Shown: positions 17,687 through 26,482, counted from the first letter of the stretch. The stretch is DNA of 50,465 nt from Flavobacterium sp. UBA4098 (GCA_002382495.1 DFXW01000005.1:28698-79162); one strand, 5' to 3'. Notes: generated by a model from the letters alone, not told the origin. Translations and numbers: made by a program.

Positions 17687-18454
17687 ATGGAAAATTATAT
17701 CATTATTTTACTTTGTTTGGCTGCCTTTTTTGCAGGTTTTATTGATGCAGTTGTAGGTGGCGGTGGTTTAATTCAAACCCCAATGGGATTAATTTTGTTG
17801 CCTAATTTACCCGTTTCAACTGTAGTAGGAAGTTTAAAAATCCCAGCTTTTAGCGGGACTTCTTTTGCCGCCTACCAATACCTCAAGAAAGTAGAGATGA
17901 ACTGGAAATTACTTTCGATAATGATGTTGTTAGCTTTTCCATCGGCATTTTTAGGTTCGACCTTACTGACCTATGTGAGCAACGATTTCATGAAACCTAT
18001 TTTGTTAGTCGTACTTTCTTTTTTAGTGATTTACACCTATGCCAAGAAAAATTTTGGACAACAAATTGAAAAGAATATTTCACAACAAAGACAATTATTC
18101 AATGCCGTTAGCATTAGTTTTATTGTTGGTTTGTATGATGGTTTTATTGGTCCAGGAACTGGAAGTTTTTTAGTTGTAGCGTTTATTGCTATTATGGGAT
18201 TTGATTTTTTACATGCTTCCGCCAATGCAAAAATGGTGAACTTGTCCACTAATTTTGGTTCGATTTGTTTGTTTTTTATTAAAGGAAAAATCATTTGGGC
18301 CATTGCTATTCCAATGGCGTTTAGTAATGCTTTAGGTGGGTTTTTAGGCGCCAAACTAGCTATTAGTAAAGGGAATAATTTTATTCGGATCTTTTTTTCA
18401 GTTGTCGTTATCGGAACATTAATCCGTTTTGGATACGATGTGTTTTGCAAGTAA
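17687..18454 (+). CDS. TauE/SafE-family membrane permease
   Basis: A 255-residue polytopic inner membrane protein of the sulfite exporter TauE/SafE family. It has about eight hydrophobic helices and the family's N-terminal signature FFAGFIDAVVGGGGLIQTP, with a second half-repeat echo at VGLYDGFIGPGTGSFLVVAF, reflecting the internal duplication. Members export sulfite, sulfoacetate or related organosulfur anions, or import C1 sulfonates; the substrate cannot be told from the sequence. It is monocistronic, between the frameshifted small gene and uvrD. Confidence 0.92.
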   Translation: MENYIIILLCLAAFFAGFIDAVVGGGGLIQTPMGLILLPNLPVSTVVGSLKIPAFSGTSFAAYQYLKKVEMNWKLLSIMMLLAFPSAFLGSTLLTYVSNDFMKPILLVVLSFLVIYTYAKKNFGQQIEKNISQQRQLFNAVSISFIVGLYDGFIGPGTGSFLVVAFIAIMGFDFLHASANAKMVNLSTNFGSICLFFIKGKIIWAIAIPMAFSNALGGFLGAKLAISKGNNFIRIFFSVVVIGTLIRFGYDVFCK

Positions 18455-18529
18455 ATTGAACAAAAGTTAATTGGATGTTTTTTATCCATTTAAATTTCCA
18501 AATTGTTACTTTAATACATTGCTAATCCT

Positions 18530-18537
18530 TATTTTTG
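18530..18537 (+). promoter_or_regulatory. Candidate -7 element for the uvrD/pcrA operon
   Basis: TATTTTTG matches TAnnTTTG and lies 22 bases before the start codon. The nearest TTG upstream (18503-18505) is 24 bases away, so the -33 part is uncertain. Confidence 0.4.
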
Positions 18538-18559
18538 CTATCCATAATTTAATTTCCAA

Positions 18560-20896
18560 ATGCAGCACTATATTGATCAATTGAACGAAGCGCAACGCGA
18601 ACCAGTCCTTCAAAAAGACGGCCCAATGATTATCATTGCCGGTGCCGGTTCTGGTAAAACGCGAGTGTTGACTATTCGTATTGCCTATTTGATGAGTCAA
18701 GGCGTGGACGCGTTTAATATTTTGTCATTGACCTTTACCAACAAAGCGGCACGCGAAATGAAGAATCGTATCGCCTCTATTGTTGGTGCTAGTGAAGCTA
18801 AGAATCTTTGGATGGGAACCTTTCACTCGGTTTTTGCGCGAATCTTACGTTCAGAAGCGGAACATTTGGGTTATCCGTCTAATTTTACCATCTACGATTC
18901 GCAAGATTCAGTACGTTTGATTTCTTCGATTATCAAGGAAATGCAATTGGATCGAGATATCTACAAACCGAAACAGGTTTTGGGCCGAATTTCTTCTTAT
19001 AAAAACAGTCTGATTACAGTAAAAGCCTACTTTAATAACCCAGAATTACAAGAAGCCGATGCGATGTCCAAGAAACCGCGTTTAGGCGAAATTTATCAAA
19101 ATTATGTGGAGCGTTGTTTCAAAGCAGGCGCAATGGACTTTGATGATTTATTATTGAAAACGAATGAGTTATTAACGCGTTTCCCAGAAATTCTAGCTAA
19201 ATACCAGAATCGTTTCCGTTATATTTTGGTCGATGAGTACCAAGATACCAATCATTCGCAGTATTTGATTGTTCGTGCTTTGTCGGATAAATTTCAAAAT
19301 ATCTGTGTGGTGGGTGATGATGCACAGAGTATTTATGCTTTCCGTGGTGCCAACATCAATAATATTTTAAATTTCCAAAAGGATTATGAAGGGGTAAAAA
19401 CCTTTCGTTTGGAACAAAATTACCGTTCGACTCGAAATATTGTGGAAGCGGCGAATACCATTATTGATAAGAATAAAACCAAACTGGATAAGATTGTTTG
19501 GACGGCCAATGATTTTGGTCCCAAAATAAAAGTGCACCGCAGTTTGACCGATGCGGAAGAAGGCCGTTTTGTAGCTAGTACAATTTTCGAACAGAAGATG
19601 CAAAACCAAATGCTAAACGGTCAATTTGCAATTTTGTACCGAACCAATGCACAATCGCGTGCTATGGAGGATGCCCTTCGTAAACGTGATATTCCGTACC
19701 GAATTTATGGAGGTCTTTCTTTTTACCAAAGAAAAGAGATCAAAGATGTCTTGTGCTATTTGCGTTTGATCATTAATCCAAAGGATGAAGAAGCTTTAAT
19801 TCGGGTGATCAATTATCCAGCGCGTGGAATAGGGGATACGACTGTCGAAAAGTTAACAATTGCAGCCAATCACTACAAGCGTTCGATTTTTGAAGTGATG
19901 CAAAACATTGATAAAATCGACTTGAAACTGAATTCGGGAACCAAGCAAAAACTGACTGATTTTGTGACGATGATCAAGAGTTTTCAAATTATTAATGAAA
20001 ACCAAGATGCTTTTTATATTACTGATCATGTGGCCAAAAAAACCGGTTTAGTTCAAGAATTGAAAAAAGATGCTACACCCGAGGGTATGGCCAAAATTCA
20101 AAACATTGAGGAATTACTGAATGGTATTAAGGATTTTACCGAAGGTCAAAAAGAAATAGATGGCGCACGTGGTGCTTTATCCGAATTCATGGAAGATGTG
20201 GCTCTGGCAACCGATTTAGATAAAGATACGAGTGATGAAGATCGTGTGGCGTTAATGACTATTCACTTGGCTAAAGGATTAGAGTTTCCACACGTTTTTG
20301 TGGTGGGAATGGAAGAAGATTTGTTTCCGAGTGCAATGAGTATGAGTACGCGTTCGGAATTAGAAGAAGAACGTCGTTTATTTTATGTAGCTCTCACTCG
20401 AGCTGAACATCAAGCGTATTTGACGTATGCGCAATCCCGTTACCGCTGGGGAAAATTAACAGATAGCGAACCTTCTCGTTTTGTAGAAGAAATAGATAGC
20501 CAATATTTGGAATATTTAACGCCTGCCGAATCCAATTATCGCTACAAACCGATGATTGATAGTGATATTTTTGGAGATATTGATAAGTCAAAATTGCGTT
20601 TGGCCAAACCAGTTTCTGGAACACCTCCTAAATACATTACCGATAACCAACCCAAACCCGATAGTCCCATTCGTAGATTAAAACCGGTTACTGGAAACGC
20701 ACCCAATTCCAGTAATGCCAATTTATTTGATAATAAATTAGTGGCAGGAAATATTGTGATGCATGAACGTTTTGGCAAAGGTGAAGTAATTAATATGGAA
20801 GGCGTGGGTGCCGATAGAAAAGCGGAAATTCGTTTTGAGGTGGGAGGTATTAAGAAACTCTTATTGCGTTTTGCAAAGTTAGAGATAATTGGATAA
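18560..20896 (+). CDS. UvrD/PcrA-type ATP-dependent DNA helicase
   Basis: A 778-residue superfamily 1A 3'-5' helicase acting in repair and in clearing RecA filaments or stalled forks. Motifs in order: Q-motif LNEAQREPV, Walker A AGAGSGKT (27-34), motif Ia LTFTNKAAREMKNRI, DEYQDTN (motif II), VGDDAQSIYAFRGA (III), EQNYRST (IV), MTIHLAKGLEFPHVFVVG (V) and VALTRAEHQAYL (VI). The C-terminal ~110 residues form a linker plus a small beta domain (VMHERFGKGEVINMEG), like the PcrA/UvrD Tudor-type domain that binds RNA polymerase. The next gene starts 15 bases downstream, so both are probably cotranscribed. Confidence 0.95.
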   Translation: MQHYIDQLNEAQREPVLQKDGPMIIIAGAGSGKTRVLTIRIAYLMSQGVDAFNILSLTFTNKAAREMKNRIASIVGASEAKNLWMGTFHSVFARILRSEAEHLGYPSNFTIYDSQDSVRLISSIIKEMQLDRDIYKPKQVLGRISSYKNSLITVKAYFNNPELQEADAMSKKPRLGEIYQNYVERCFKAGAMDFDDLLLKTNELLTRFPEILAKYQNRFRYILVDEYQDTNHSQYLIVRALSDKFQNICVVGDDAQSIYAFRGANINNILNFQKDYEGVKTFRLEQNYRSTRNIVEAANTIIDKNKTKLDKIVWTANDFGPKIKVHRSLTDAEEGRFVASTIFEQKMQNQMLNGQFAILYRTNAQSRAMEDALRKRDIPYRIYGGLSFYQRKEIKDVLCYLRLIINPKDEEALIRVINYPARGIGDTTVEKLTIAANHYKRSIFEVMQNIDKIDLKLNSGTKQKLTDFVTMIKSFQIINENQDAFYITDHVAKKTGLVQELKKDATPEGMAKIQNIEELLNGIKDFTEGQKEIDGARGALSEFMEDVALATDLDKDTSDEDRVALMTIHLAKGLEFPHVFVVGMEEDLFPSAMSMSTRSELEEERRLFYVALTRAEHQAYLTYAQSRYRWGKLTDSEPSRFVEEIDSQYLEYLTPAESNYRYKPMIDSDIFGDIDKSKLRLAKPVSGTPPKYITDNQPKPDSPIRRLKPVTGNAPNSSNANLFDNKLVAGNIVMHERFGKGEVINMEGVGADRKAEIRFEVGGIKKLLLRFAKLEIIG

Positions 20897-20911
20897 ACGC
20901 ATTACAATACT

Positions 20912-21532
20912 ATGGCTGAATTTATAAAAATATACCCTGACAAACCGAGTGAGTCGGCTATTGCCAAAGTGGTCAAAGTCTTGAAAGAAGGTGGTTTAGT
21001 AATCTATCCAACAGATACCGTATATGGTTTAGGTTGTGATATAACCAACACAAAAGCTTTGGAACGTATTGCCCGAATCAAAGGAGTAAAATTAGAGAAA
21101 GCTAATTTTTCTTTTATCTGTCATGATTTGAGTAATTTATCTGATTATGTTAAGCAAATCGATACCGCTACTTTTAAAATATTAAAACGAGCATTACCTG
21201 GTCCTTATACTTTTATTTTGCCGGGAAGTACCAATTTGCCAAAAGAATTTAAAAAGAAAACAACGGTGGGTATTCGAGTTCCAGACAATTCGATTGCTTT
21301 AGAGATAGTACGCCAATTAGGAAATCCAATTGTTTCGACTTCCATTCACGATGAAGATGATGTAATTGAATACACCACAGATCCCGAATTGATTTTCGAG
21401 AAATGGCAGAATCTAGTTGATATGGTAATTGATGGTGGTTATGGAGACAACACCGCTTCGACCATAATTGACTTATCTGGTCATGAACCCATAGTGATTA
21501 GAGAAGGCAAAGGAGATATAAATATACTTTAA
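20912..21532 (+). CDS. Sua5/YciO/YrdC-family threonylcarbamoyl-AMP synthase
   Basis: A 206-residue protein of the YrdC superfamily. TsaC/Sua5 members make threonylcarbamoyl-AMP from threonine, bicarbonate and ATP, the first step of t6A37 modification of ANN-decoding tRNAs. The motifs are YPTDTVYGLGCDI, the KGVKLEKANFSFICHDLS segment, LPGPYTFILP and VGIRVPDN, ending with STIIDLSGHEP. The basic segment replaces the KxR with the SxN core of TsaC, and some relatives of this type (YciO) have weak activity, so TsaC versus YciO subtype is uncertain. TsaE, a later-step protein, is encoded elsewhere in the window. Confidence 0.9.
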   Translation: MAEFIKIYPDKPSESAIAKVVKVLKEGGLVIYPTDTVYGLGCDITNTKALERIARIKGVKLEKANFSFICHDLSNLSDYVKQIDTATFKILKRALPGPYTFILPGSTNLPKEFKKKTTVGIRVPDNSIALEIVRQLGNPIVSTSIHDEDDVIEYTTDPELIFEKWQNLVDMVIDGGYGDNTASTIIDLSGHEPIVIREGKGDINIL

Positions 21533-21539
21533 ACTAATC

Positions 21540-21564
21540 AATCTAAAATATTGTATTTTAGATT
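21540..21564. repeat. Perfect 11-bp AT-rich inverted repeat
   Basis: AATCTAAAATA and TATTTTAGATT flank a 3-base loop, 7 bases after the YrdC-family stop and before a strong terminator. It may protect the mRNA 3' end or bind a protein; it has no T tract of its own. Confidence 0.6.
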
Positions 21565-21571
21565 AATACAT

Positions 21572-21608
21572 AAAAAAAAACGTCTTGATTATTCAAGACG
21601 TTTTTTTA
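21572..21608. terminator. Bidirectional terminator between the YrdC-family gene and the OmpA-like gene
   Basis: CGTCTTGA (21581-21588) pairs with TCAAGACG (21593-21600) around a 4-base loop. The stem is flanked by an A tract on the left and a T tract on the right, so it can terminate transcription from both convergent genes. Confidence 0.88.
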
Positions 21609-21622
21609 TAATTGCAACACTA

Positions 21623-22456
21623 TTATTTTTGTTGTTTCTTCATTTCTTTTTCTACCATTTCGTAGAATTGATCAATTTTAGGTAATACAACAATTCGCGT
21701 TCTTCTGTTACGTGCTCTGTTTTCAGCCGAATTGTTATCAACTAAAGGCACGAAAGAACTTCTACCTGCTGCAATCAATTGCGAAGGTTTAACTCCTAAT
21801 TGACCTGTTAAAACACGAACAATTGATGTAGAACGTTTCACACTTAAATCCCAGTTATCAATTAATACACCGCTTCCAGTAAATGGAACATTATCAGTAT
21901 GTCCTTCAACCATACATTCAAAATCAGGTTTATCATTGATTACTTTGGCAACCTTAGCTAAAACACCTTTAGCTTTATCAGTTACATCATAGCTTCCGCT
22001 TTTGAATAATAGTTTGTCGGCAATAGAAATGAAAACCACTCCTTTTTCTACATTAATTTCGATATCTGGATCAGATAATCCGACAGCGCTTTTTAAACTA
22101 GTTACTACAGCTAATGTTACACTGTCTTTTTTGGTTAAAGCATCTTGCATACGACTAATCTTCAAATCTTTTTCTTTGATAGATTCTAATGCTTTTTCTA
22201 TATTTTGAGCTCCTTTGGTAGACAATACTGCCATTTCTTTAGAGGTTTCAATCAAATTAAGATTTTGATCTTTTAAAGCAACAGCTGTAGCTGATAAGGC
22301 TGCTTTTTCTTCTAAACAAGAATTTAATTTAACGGTACAAGTATTTAATAAGTCTTGAGTTTCTTTGTTTTTAGCTTCTAATTCAGCATATTTCTTTTTA
22401 GAAACGCATGAACTCAAAAGCGCCAATACTGATAAAGCAATTACAACTTTTTTCAT
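21623..22456 (-). CDS. OmpA-family peptidoglycan-associated lipoprotein
   Basis: A 277-residue cell-envelope protein. The signal peptide ends in the lipobox LSSC with lipid-carrying Cys17, followed by VSKKKYAELEAKNKETQ, the start of a long coiled coil (about 20-115). Residues about 140-265 are the OmpA/MotB peptidoglycan-binding domain: LLFKSGSYDVTDKAKGVLAK, VEGHTDNVPF, NWDLSVKRSTSIVRVL and NRARNRRTRIVVLPK. It probably anchors the outer membrane to peptidoglycan. A TAAATTTG -7 element lies upstream. Confidence 0.93.
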   Translation of the reverse strand: MKKVVIALSVLALLSSCVSKKKYAELEAKNKETQDLLNTCTVKLNSCLEEKAALSATAVALKDQNLNLIETSKEMAVLSTKGAQNIEKALESIKEKDLKISRMQDALTKKDSVTLAVVTSLKSAVGLSDPDIEINVEKGVVFISIADKLLFKSGSYDVTDKAKGVLAKVAKVINDKPDFECMVEGHTDNVPFTGSGVLIDNWDLSVKRSTSIVRVLTGQLGVKPSQLIAAGRSSFVPLVDNNSAENRARNRRTRIVVLPKIDQFYEMVEKEMKKQQK

Positions 22457-22490
22457 AGATGATGGTTTTATTGGATTATTTGATTTAAAG

Positions 22491-22498
22491 CAAATTTA
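22491..22498 (-). promoter_or_regulatory. Candidate -7 element of the OmpA-like gene
   Basis: Read on the minus strand, TAAATTTG matches TAnnTTTG, 35 bases before the start codon. No clear TTG is seen at the right distance. Confidence 0.45.
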
Positions 22499-22509
22499 GT
22501 TTTTATAAT

Positions 22510-23511
22510 TTATTTGAGCCTAATTAATTCATTAAAAAAATGGATTTTCTTTATGAAATAACTTAAAACGATACTTTTTGTATAATAGTATTTTGACTCT
22601 TGATAAGTTCCTCTTTTGTTGTAGTTTTTTGCAAACATTTGGTAAAATGAAAAATGTGCTTTCAGAACTGCTACTAAATGTTTCGGTTGCCCTTCTAAAA
22701 AAAATTTAATACCCGCAATTCCGTCTAATACCATTCGGATAAAGAGCACTCGAAAAAGTACTTTTTTAGGTAAATTTTTAGTCAACATCAACAATGAATT
22801 TCTGAAATTCAACTCGGTTTTCTTAGGATTCCCTTGTTGTAAAGTGGCTCCGCCTACATGAAAGACTTTGGATTCAAATAGGTATTTAATGGTATGTCCT
22901 TTATTGATGGCACGCCAACACAAATCGATTTCTTCCTGATGTGCAAAGAAAGAGGTGTCAAACCCCTTTAATTCTTTGTAAACATTACTTCTAATAAAAA
23001 AACAAGCGCCTGAAGCCCAAAAAATTTCTTGATTAGTATCGTATTGGCCTAAATCTTTTTCTAAAGTATTGAAGATGCGACCTCGACAAAATGGATAACC
23101 ATATTGATCAATAAAACCACCAGCTGCTCCAGCATATTCAAAATAGTCTTTGTTTTTATAATCTAAAATTTTCGGTTGAATAATTGCAGTGGTTGGTTCG
23201 TTCTGAAATGCTTTAATTATGGGCTGTAGCCAATTTTCGGTCACTTCAATATCCGAATTGACTAATGCATAAACATCTGCTTCAATATGTTGTAAAGCGT
23301 CATTATAACCACCTGCATATCCGGTATTAGTTGGATTGACAACTATGGAAACTTCAGGGAATTGATCTTTAATAAATGCGACAGAATCATCTGTAGAAGC
23401 ATTGTCAGCCACATAAACAGTAGCTACTTTAGAATACATAACTACCGATGGTAAAAACTGCTCAAGCAATTTTTTTCCGTTCCAATTGAGTATTACAACA
23501 GCTACTTTCAT
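22510..23511 (-). CDS. Family 2 glycosyltransferase
   Basis: A 333-residue GT-A fold glycosyltransferase. Signs: the N-terminal VAVVILNWNGKKLL, the nucleotide-sugar site VADNASTDDS, the DxD-like metal motif in YALVNSDIEVTENW, and GASGACFFIR-like WASGACFFIRSNV followed by GFDTSFFAHQEEIDLCWRA, which is the acceptor/base region of the rhamnosyltransferase-like branch. It has no secretory signal and would act at the inner face of the membrane, probably in making surface polysaccharide or glycoprotein glycans. Its start directly abuts the stop codon of the HsdR-N-type gene, so the two are translationally linked. Confidence 0.93.
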   Translation of the reverse strand: MKVAVVILNWNGKKLLEQFLPSVVMYSKVATVYVADNASTDDSVAFIKDQFPEVSIVVNPTNTGYAGGYNDALQHIEADVYALVNSDIEVTENWLQPIIKAFQNEPTTAIIQPKILDYKNKDYFEYAGAAGGFIDQYGYPFCRGRIFNTLEKDLGQYDTNQEIFWASGACFFIRSNVYKELKGFDTSFFAHQEEIDLCWRAINKGHTIKYLFESKVFHVGGATLQQGNPKKTELNFRNSLLMLTKNLPKKVLFRVLFIRMVLDGIAGIKFFLEGQPKHLVAVLKAHFSFYQMFAKNYNKRGTYQESKYYYTKSIVLSYFIKKIHFFNELIRLK

Positions 23512-23967
23512 TTAGATTGAGTTTGATTGGTAGTTAGGCAATTCGGTTAAGAATTGGTATTTTTCATTTTCAAAATTCATTTGGCAAAAGTAATGATTCA
23601 ATCCATTGGTAACCATTAAATAATTGGATTTCAATGTCATGTTATATTGTGCGATTTGGTCAAAAGTACTTTGTGAGATAGTTACCTCCGGAGCTTTGCA
23701 TTCAATTAAAATATGGATGGTGCCATCAGAATTGTACACCACTATATCATATCTTTTTCGCAATCCATTGACTTGTAATACTTTTTCAACATTGAGTAGT
23801 GACTTGGGGTAGTTTTTTTCGATCATCAAAAACTGTACAACATGTTGACGTACCCATTCTTCGGGAGTAAGAATTATAAATTTTTTACGGATCGCATCAA
23901 AAATAGACACTTTATTTTCGCTATTTTTGAAACGGAAAGAAAAAGATGGGAAATTCAATTGTTGCAT
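23512..23967 (-). CDS. Stand-alone type I restriction HsdR N-terminal-like protein
   Basis: A 151-residue protein equal to the N-terminal nuclease domain of HsdR (HSDR_N type), without helicase or translocase parts. The PD-(D/E)xK core is visible: EEWVRQHVVQFLM (alpha helix with conserved glutamate and arginine), RYDIVVY (Asp74), ILIECKAP (Glu89 and Lys91) and a glutamine-containing helix. The residues needed for metal-dependent cleavage look intact. No modification (hsdM) or specificity (hsdS) gene is nearby, so this is not a classical type I system. It is divergent from holA and directly followed by a glycosyltransferase. I know such stand-alone genes beside holA in other Bacteroidota. Function unknown. 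Confidence 0.88.
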   Translation of the reverse strand: MQQLNFPSFSFRFKNSENKVSIFDAIRKKFIILTPEEWVRQHVVQFLMIEKNYPKSLLNVEKVLQVNGLRKRYDIVVYNSDGTIHILIECKAPEVTISQSTFDQIAQYNMTLKSNYLMVTNGLNHYFCQMNFENEKYQFLTELPNYQSNSI

Positions 23968-24029
23968 GCTTCAAAATTACATTTTACATTTTAATTTTCC
24001 GAATAAAGAGCTAACCAATACAACTTTTT

Positions 24030-25031
24030 GTGGACGAAGTAATAAAAATTGTAAATGATATCAAGGCGGGAAATATAAAACCAATCTATTTTTTGATGGG
24101 TGAAGAACCGTATTATATCGATAAATTATCCGATTATATTGAGCAAAATGTGTTGACTGAAGAGGAAAAAGGCTTCAATCAAACCGTTTTGTATGGTCGC
24201 GATGTGACAATTGACGATATTGTTTCGACATCAAAACGCTACCCCATGATGGCCGATCGCCAAGTGGTCATTGTGAAAGAGGCTCAAGATTTATCGAGAA
24301 CAATTGATAAATTAGAATCGTATGTGGATAATCCAATGGAATCTACTGTTCTCGTTTTTTGTTATAAATACAAGACATTAGACAAGCGTAAAAAAGTCAC
24401 TAAGTTATTAGGTCAAAAAGGGATCGTTTACGAAAGTAAAAAACTGTATGAGAATCAAGTTGGCGATTGGATAAAACGCGTTTTGTCAGGAAAAAAATAT
24501 TCGATCGAGCCAAAAGCAACTGCCATGTTGGTGGAATTTTTAGGAACGGATTTAAGTAAAATCAATAATGAATTAGAAAAACTGCACATTATACTTCCTG
24601 TTGGTAGTACCATTAATCCGCAGCATATCGAAGAAAATATTGGATTTAGTAAGGACTTTAATAATTTCGAATTACTCAATGCTTTAGGTTCTCGAAATCA
24701 AGCAAAAGCATTTCATATTGCACAGTATTTTGCCAACAATCCAAAAGCCAATCCTTTGGTGGTAACCACGAGTACTGTTTTTGGTTTTTTTGTTAAAATC
24801 CTTAAATACCATGGATTAAAAGATAGAAATCCCTCTAAAGTAGCTTCTGCATTAGGTGTTAGTCCTTATTTTTTAAAAGATTATGATGTGGCATTGAAAA
24901 ACTATCCGATGAAAAAAGTAAGTCAAATAATTACTTCGCTTCGAAATGTAGATGTTAAGAGTAAGGGAGTGGGGGCTAGTATGTCACAATCTGATTTATT
25001 AAAAGAAATGTTATATACAATATTTAATTAA
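24030..25031 (+). CDS. holA: DNA polymerase III subunit delta
   Basis: A 333-residue clamp-loader subunit that opens the beta sliding clamp. It starts with a GTG codon. The family pattern is present: a short N-terminal AAA+-like part beginning IKAGNIKPIYFLMGEEPYYID, a RQVVIVKEAQ strand, KTLDKRKKVTKLL, the IPS-like LSKINNELEKL, then the collar helices at the end with LRNVDVKSKGVG. Delta subunits carry no active ATPase site, and none is seen. It is divergent from the HsdR-N-type gene. Confidence 0.93.
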   Translation: MDEVIKIVNDIKAGNIKPIYFLMGEEPYYIDKLSDYIEQNVLTEEEKGFNQTVLYGRDVTIDDIVSTSKRYPMMADRQVVIVKEAQDLSRTIDKLESYVDNPMESTVLVFCYKYKTLDKRKKVTKLLGQKGIVYESKKLYENQVGDWIKRVLSGKKYSIEPKATAMLVEFLGTDLSKINNELEKLHIILPVGSTINPQHIEENIGFSKDFNNFELLNALGSRNQAKAFHIAQYFANNPKANPLVVTTSTVFGFFVKILKYHGLKDRNPSKVASALGVSPYFLKDYDVALKNYPMKKVSQIITSLRNVDVKSKGVGASMSQSDLLKEMLYTIFN

Positions 25032-25074
25032 TTCAAAATTTAGATATTTGCACCTCCAAAAAATACAACAAATT

Positions 25075-25257
25075 ATGAGCATGAATAAAAATACGATACT
25101 CGGATGGGCCACATTGATTATGATTGTTATGGGCCTTTTATTAATTGGATTAGGTGCATTCCGTTATGATGATGTTGCAGGTTGGGGATTTGCTGCTGTT
25201 GGTGTTGGGTTTTTAGCCAATGCCTGGGTTTTTAGTGCTTTAAAAGGACGCGTGTAA
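25075..25257 (+). CDS. Small membrane protein (CAL67264-type family)
   Basis: A 60-residue protein with two hydrophobic helices (TILGWATLIMIVMGLLLIGL and WGFAAVGVGFLANAWVFSAL) around a short polar turn FRYDDVAG. I place it in the small flavobacterial CAL67264 membrane protein family from recall. ATG at 25075 is chosen because the sequence before it (from 25048) encodes no membrane or signal feature and contains the ribosome-binding spacer; an alternative ATG lies two codons later. It follows holA with a 43-base gap. Function unknown. Confidence 0.82.
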   Translation: MSMNKNTILGWATLIMIVMGLLLIGLGAFRYDDVAGWGFAAVGVGFLANAWVFSALKGRV

Positions 25258-25278
25258 ACCCAAGATTGAACGTATTGA

Positions 25279-26286
25279 TTAGGCATTCATATAATAATAA
25301 TTGAATTTACTACGAATACTAATATGTTTCGAGTTGAATATTGGCTGTAAATAGGAAGCTATCTTTTTCGTTTCTTTTTCATAAGCGTCATTTCCAAATT
25401 TGGAATTCATTTCATTATAATACACCTTGGAACCAATTTTTTGTAACCTCACAAAAGTGTTTTGGTTTTCATCAATGGAATACATACTATTTGTGTCAAT
25501 TCCAATGATATGAATGGTTGCTTTTATACTCTTCATAACCGAATTAAAGTCAGCTCTATTGCGACATAAATCGTTATATTTTTGAATAAAATTCATTAAT
25601 CGATAGCCTGAAATTTGGTATTGATTATTTTGGGAAACACATGTTTCTATGGTTTCAATACTATCTGAGTCAAGATTTTTTCTATTGAATAGTTGGTTTA
25701 CAAATTCTGGATTTTTAAAATACAAACCAGCATAGTAACGGGCATCTACCAAAGGATCTTCAGAATTATTTAATAATTGATCTTGAATTAAAACAGTAGC
25801 AATGATTCGGTTCGTCGCTTTCCAATCGGTTGCAATTGGAATTAGATTTTCTATTCGTTTTGGTTGCAACACAGCCATTTCCCAAGCAATTGCCCCGCCA
25901 AGTCCTCCACCAATCAGTGCAAACAATGAATTTACTTTTAGCTTGAATAAACCTTCCCAAAATAGATTAGCTATATCTCGTATTGTAAAATCACGATAAT
26001 TGGGAATCAAATCGTCAGGATTTTCATTGTAGCCGTTGCCAGGGATGTTAAAGGCAATTATAGTATAAGCCTCTGTGTTTATGGTTTTATTTTCTCCAAT
26101 AATATCTTTCCACCAACCATTCCTTCCACAAACATTTGAATTTCCAGTTAGGGAATGATTGACTACAATAATTGGAGCTGTACCTATTGGTAATCCAAAG
26201 ATTTGATACGACAACGAAATCAGTGTTTGTTGTTTTCCTTTTTCTAAATTAAATTGGTGCAAGTCAATGGTGCGAATATTTTTCAT
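25279..26286 (-). CDS. MetX-like alpha/beta-hydrolase homologue lacking the catalytic triad
   Basis: A 335-residue homologue of homoserine O-acetyltransferase (MetX, which makes O-acetylhomoserine for methionine). The fold marks are present: NHSLTGNSNVCG (compare HALTGDSH), FNIPGNGYNENP, the nucleophile-elbow frame, and the C-terminal region. However, the elbow reads IGGGLGG, so the nucleophile serine of GGSxGG is Gly128; the acid position reads GIDTNSMY, so Asp is Asn266; and the histidine of GHDAF reads FGNDAY, so His is Asn299. With serine, aspartate and histidine all replaced, hydrolase or acyl-transfer chemistry is not expected. Monocistronic. Likely a pseudoenzyme with a binding or regulatory role, or a gene in decay. 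Confidence 0.8.
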   Translation of the reverse strand: MKNIRTIDLHQFNLEKGKQQTLISLSYQIFGLPIGTAPIIVVNHSLTGNSNVCGRNGWWKDIIGENKTINTEAYTIIAFNIPGNGYNENPDDLIPNYRDFTIRDIANLFWEGLFKLKVNSLFALIGGGLGGAIAWEMAVLQPKRIENLIPIATDWKATNRIIATVLIQDQLLNNSEDPLVDARYYAGLYFKNPEFVNQLFNRKNLDSDSIETIETCVSQNNQYQISGYRLMNFIQKYNDLCRNRADFNSVMKSIKATIHIIGIDTNSMYSIDENQNTFVRLQKIGSKVYYNEMNSKFGNDAYEKETKKIASYLQPIFNSKHISIRSKFNYYYMNA

Positions 26287-26417
26287 AGCTCAAGTGTTAA
26301 TTGTTGTTATTAAATCTACACCCCTTTTGCTTTTGTAAAATACTTTATCCATGTATTACCTAGATAGTCGATAATCGGTATCGTTTAATTTAAACTTCAA
26401 TAAATTCAATCCAATTA

Positions 26418-26447
26418 TTGTATTGTTTTTATTTAAAACTATCTTTG
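26418..26447 (+). promoter_or_regulatory. Promoter of ettA
   Basis: TTG (26418-26420), a 19-base spacer and TATCTTTG (26440-26447) match the Bacteroidota consensus exactly. The start codon lies 35 bases after the -7 element. Confidence 0.65.
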
Positions 26448-26482
26448 TAGCTGCATGAATTTTAATATTAAAATCAAACGAT

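Noticed and set aside
23512..23967. Type I restriction-modification system
   Set aside because: Only an HsdR-N-like domain is present; no helicase domain, methylase or specificity gene is nearby.
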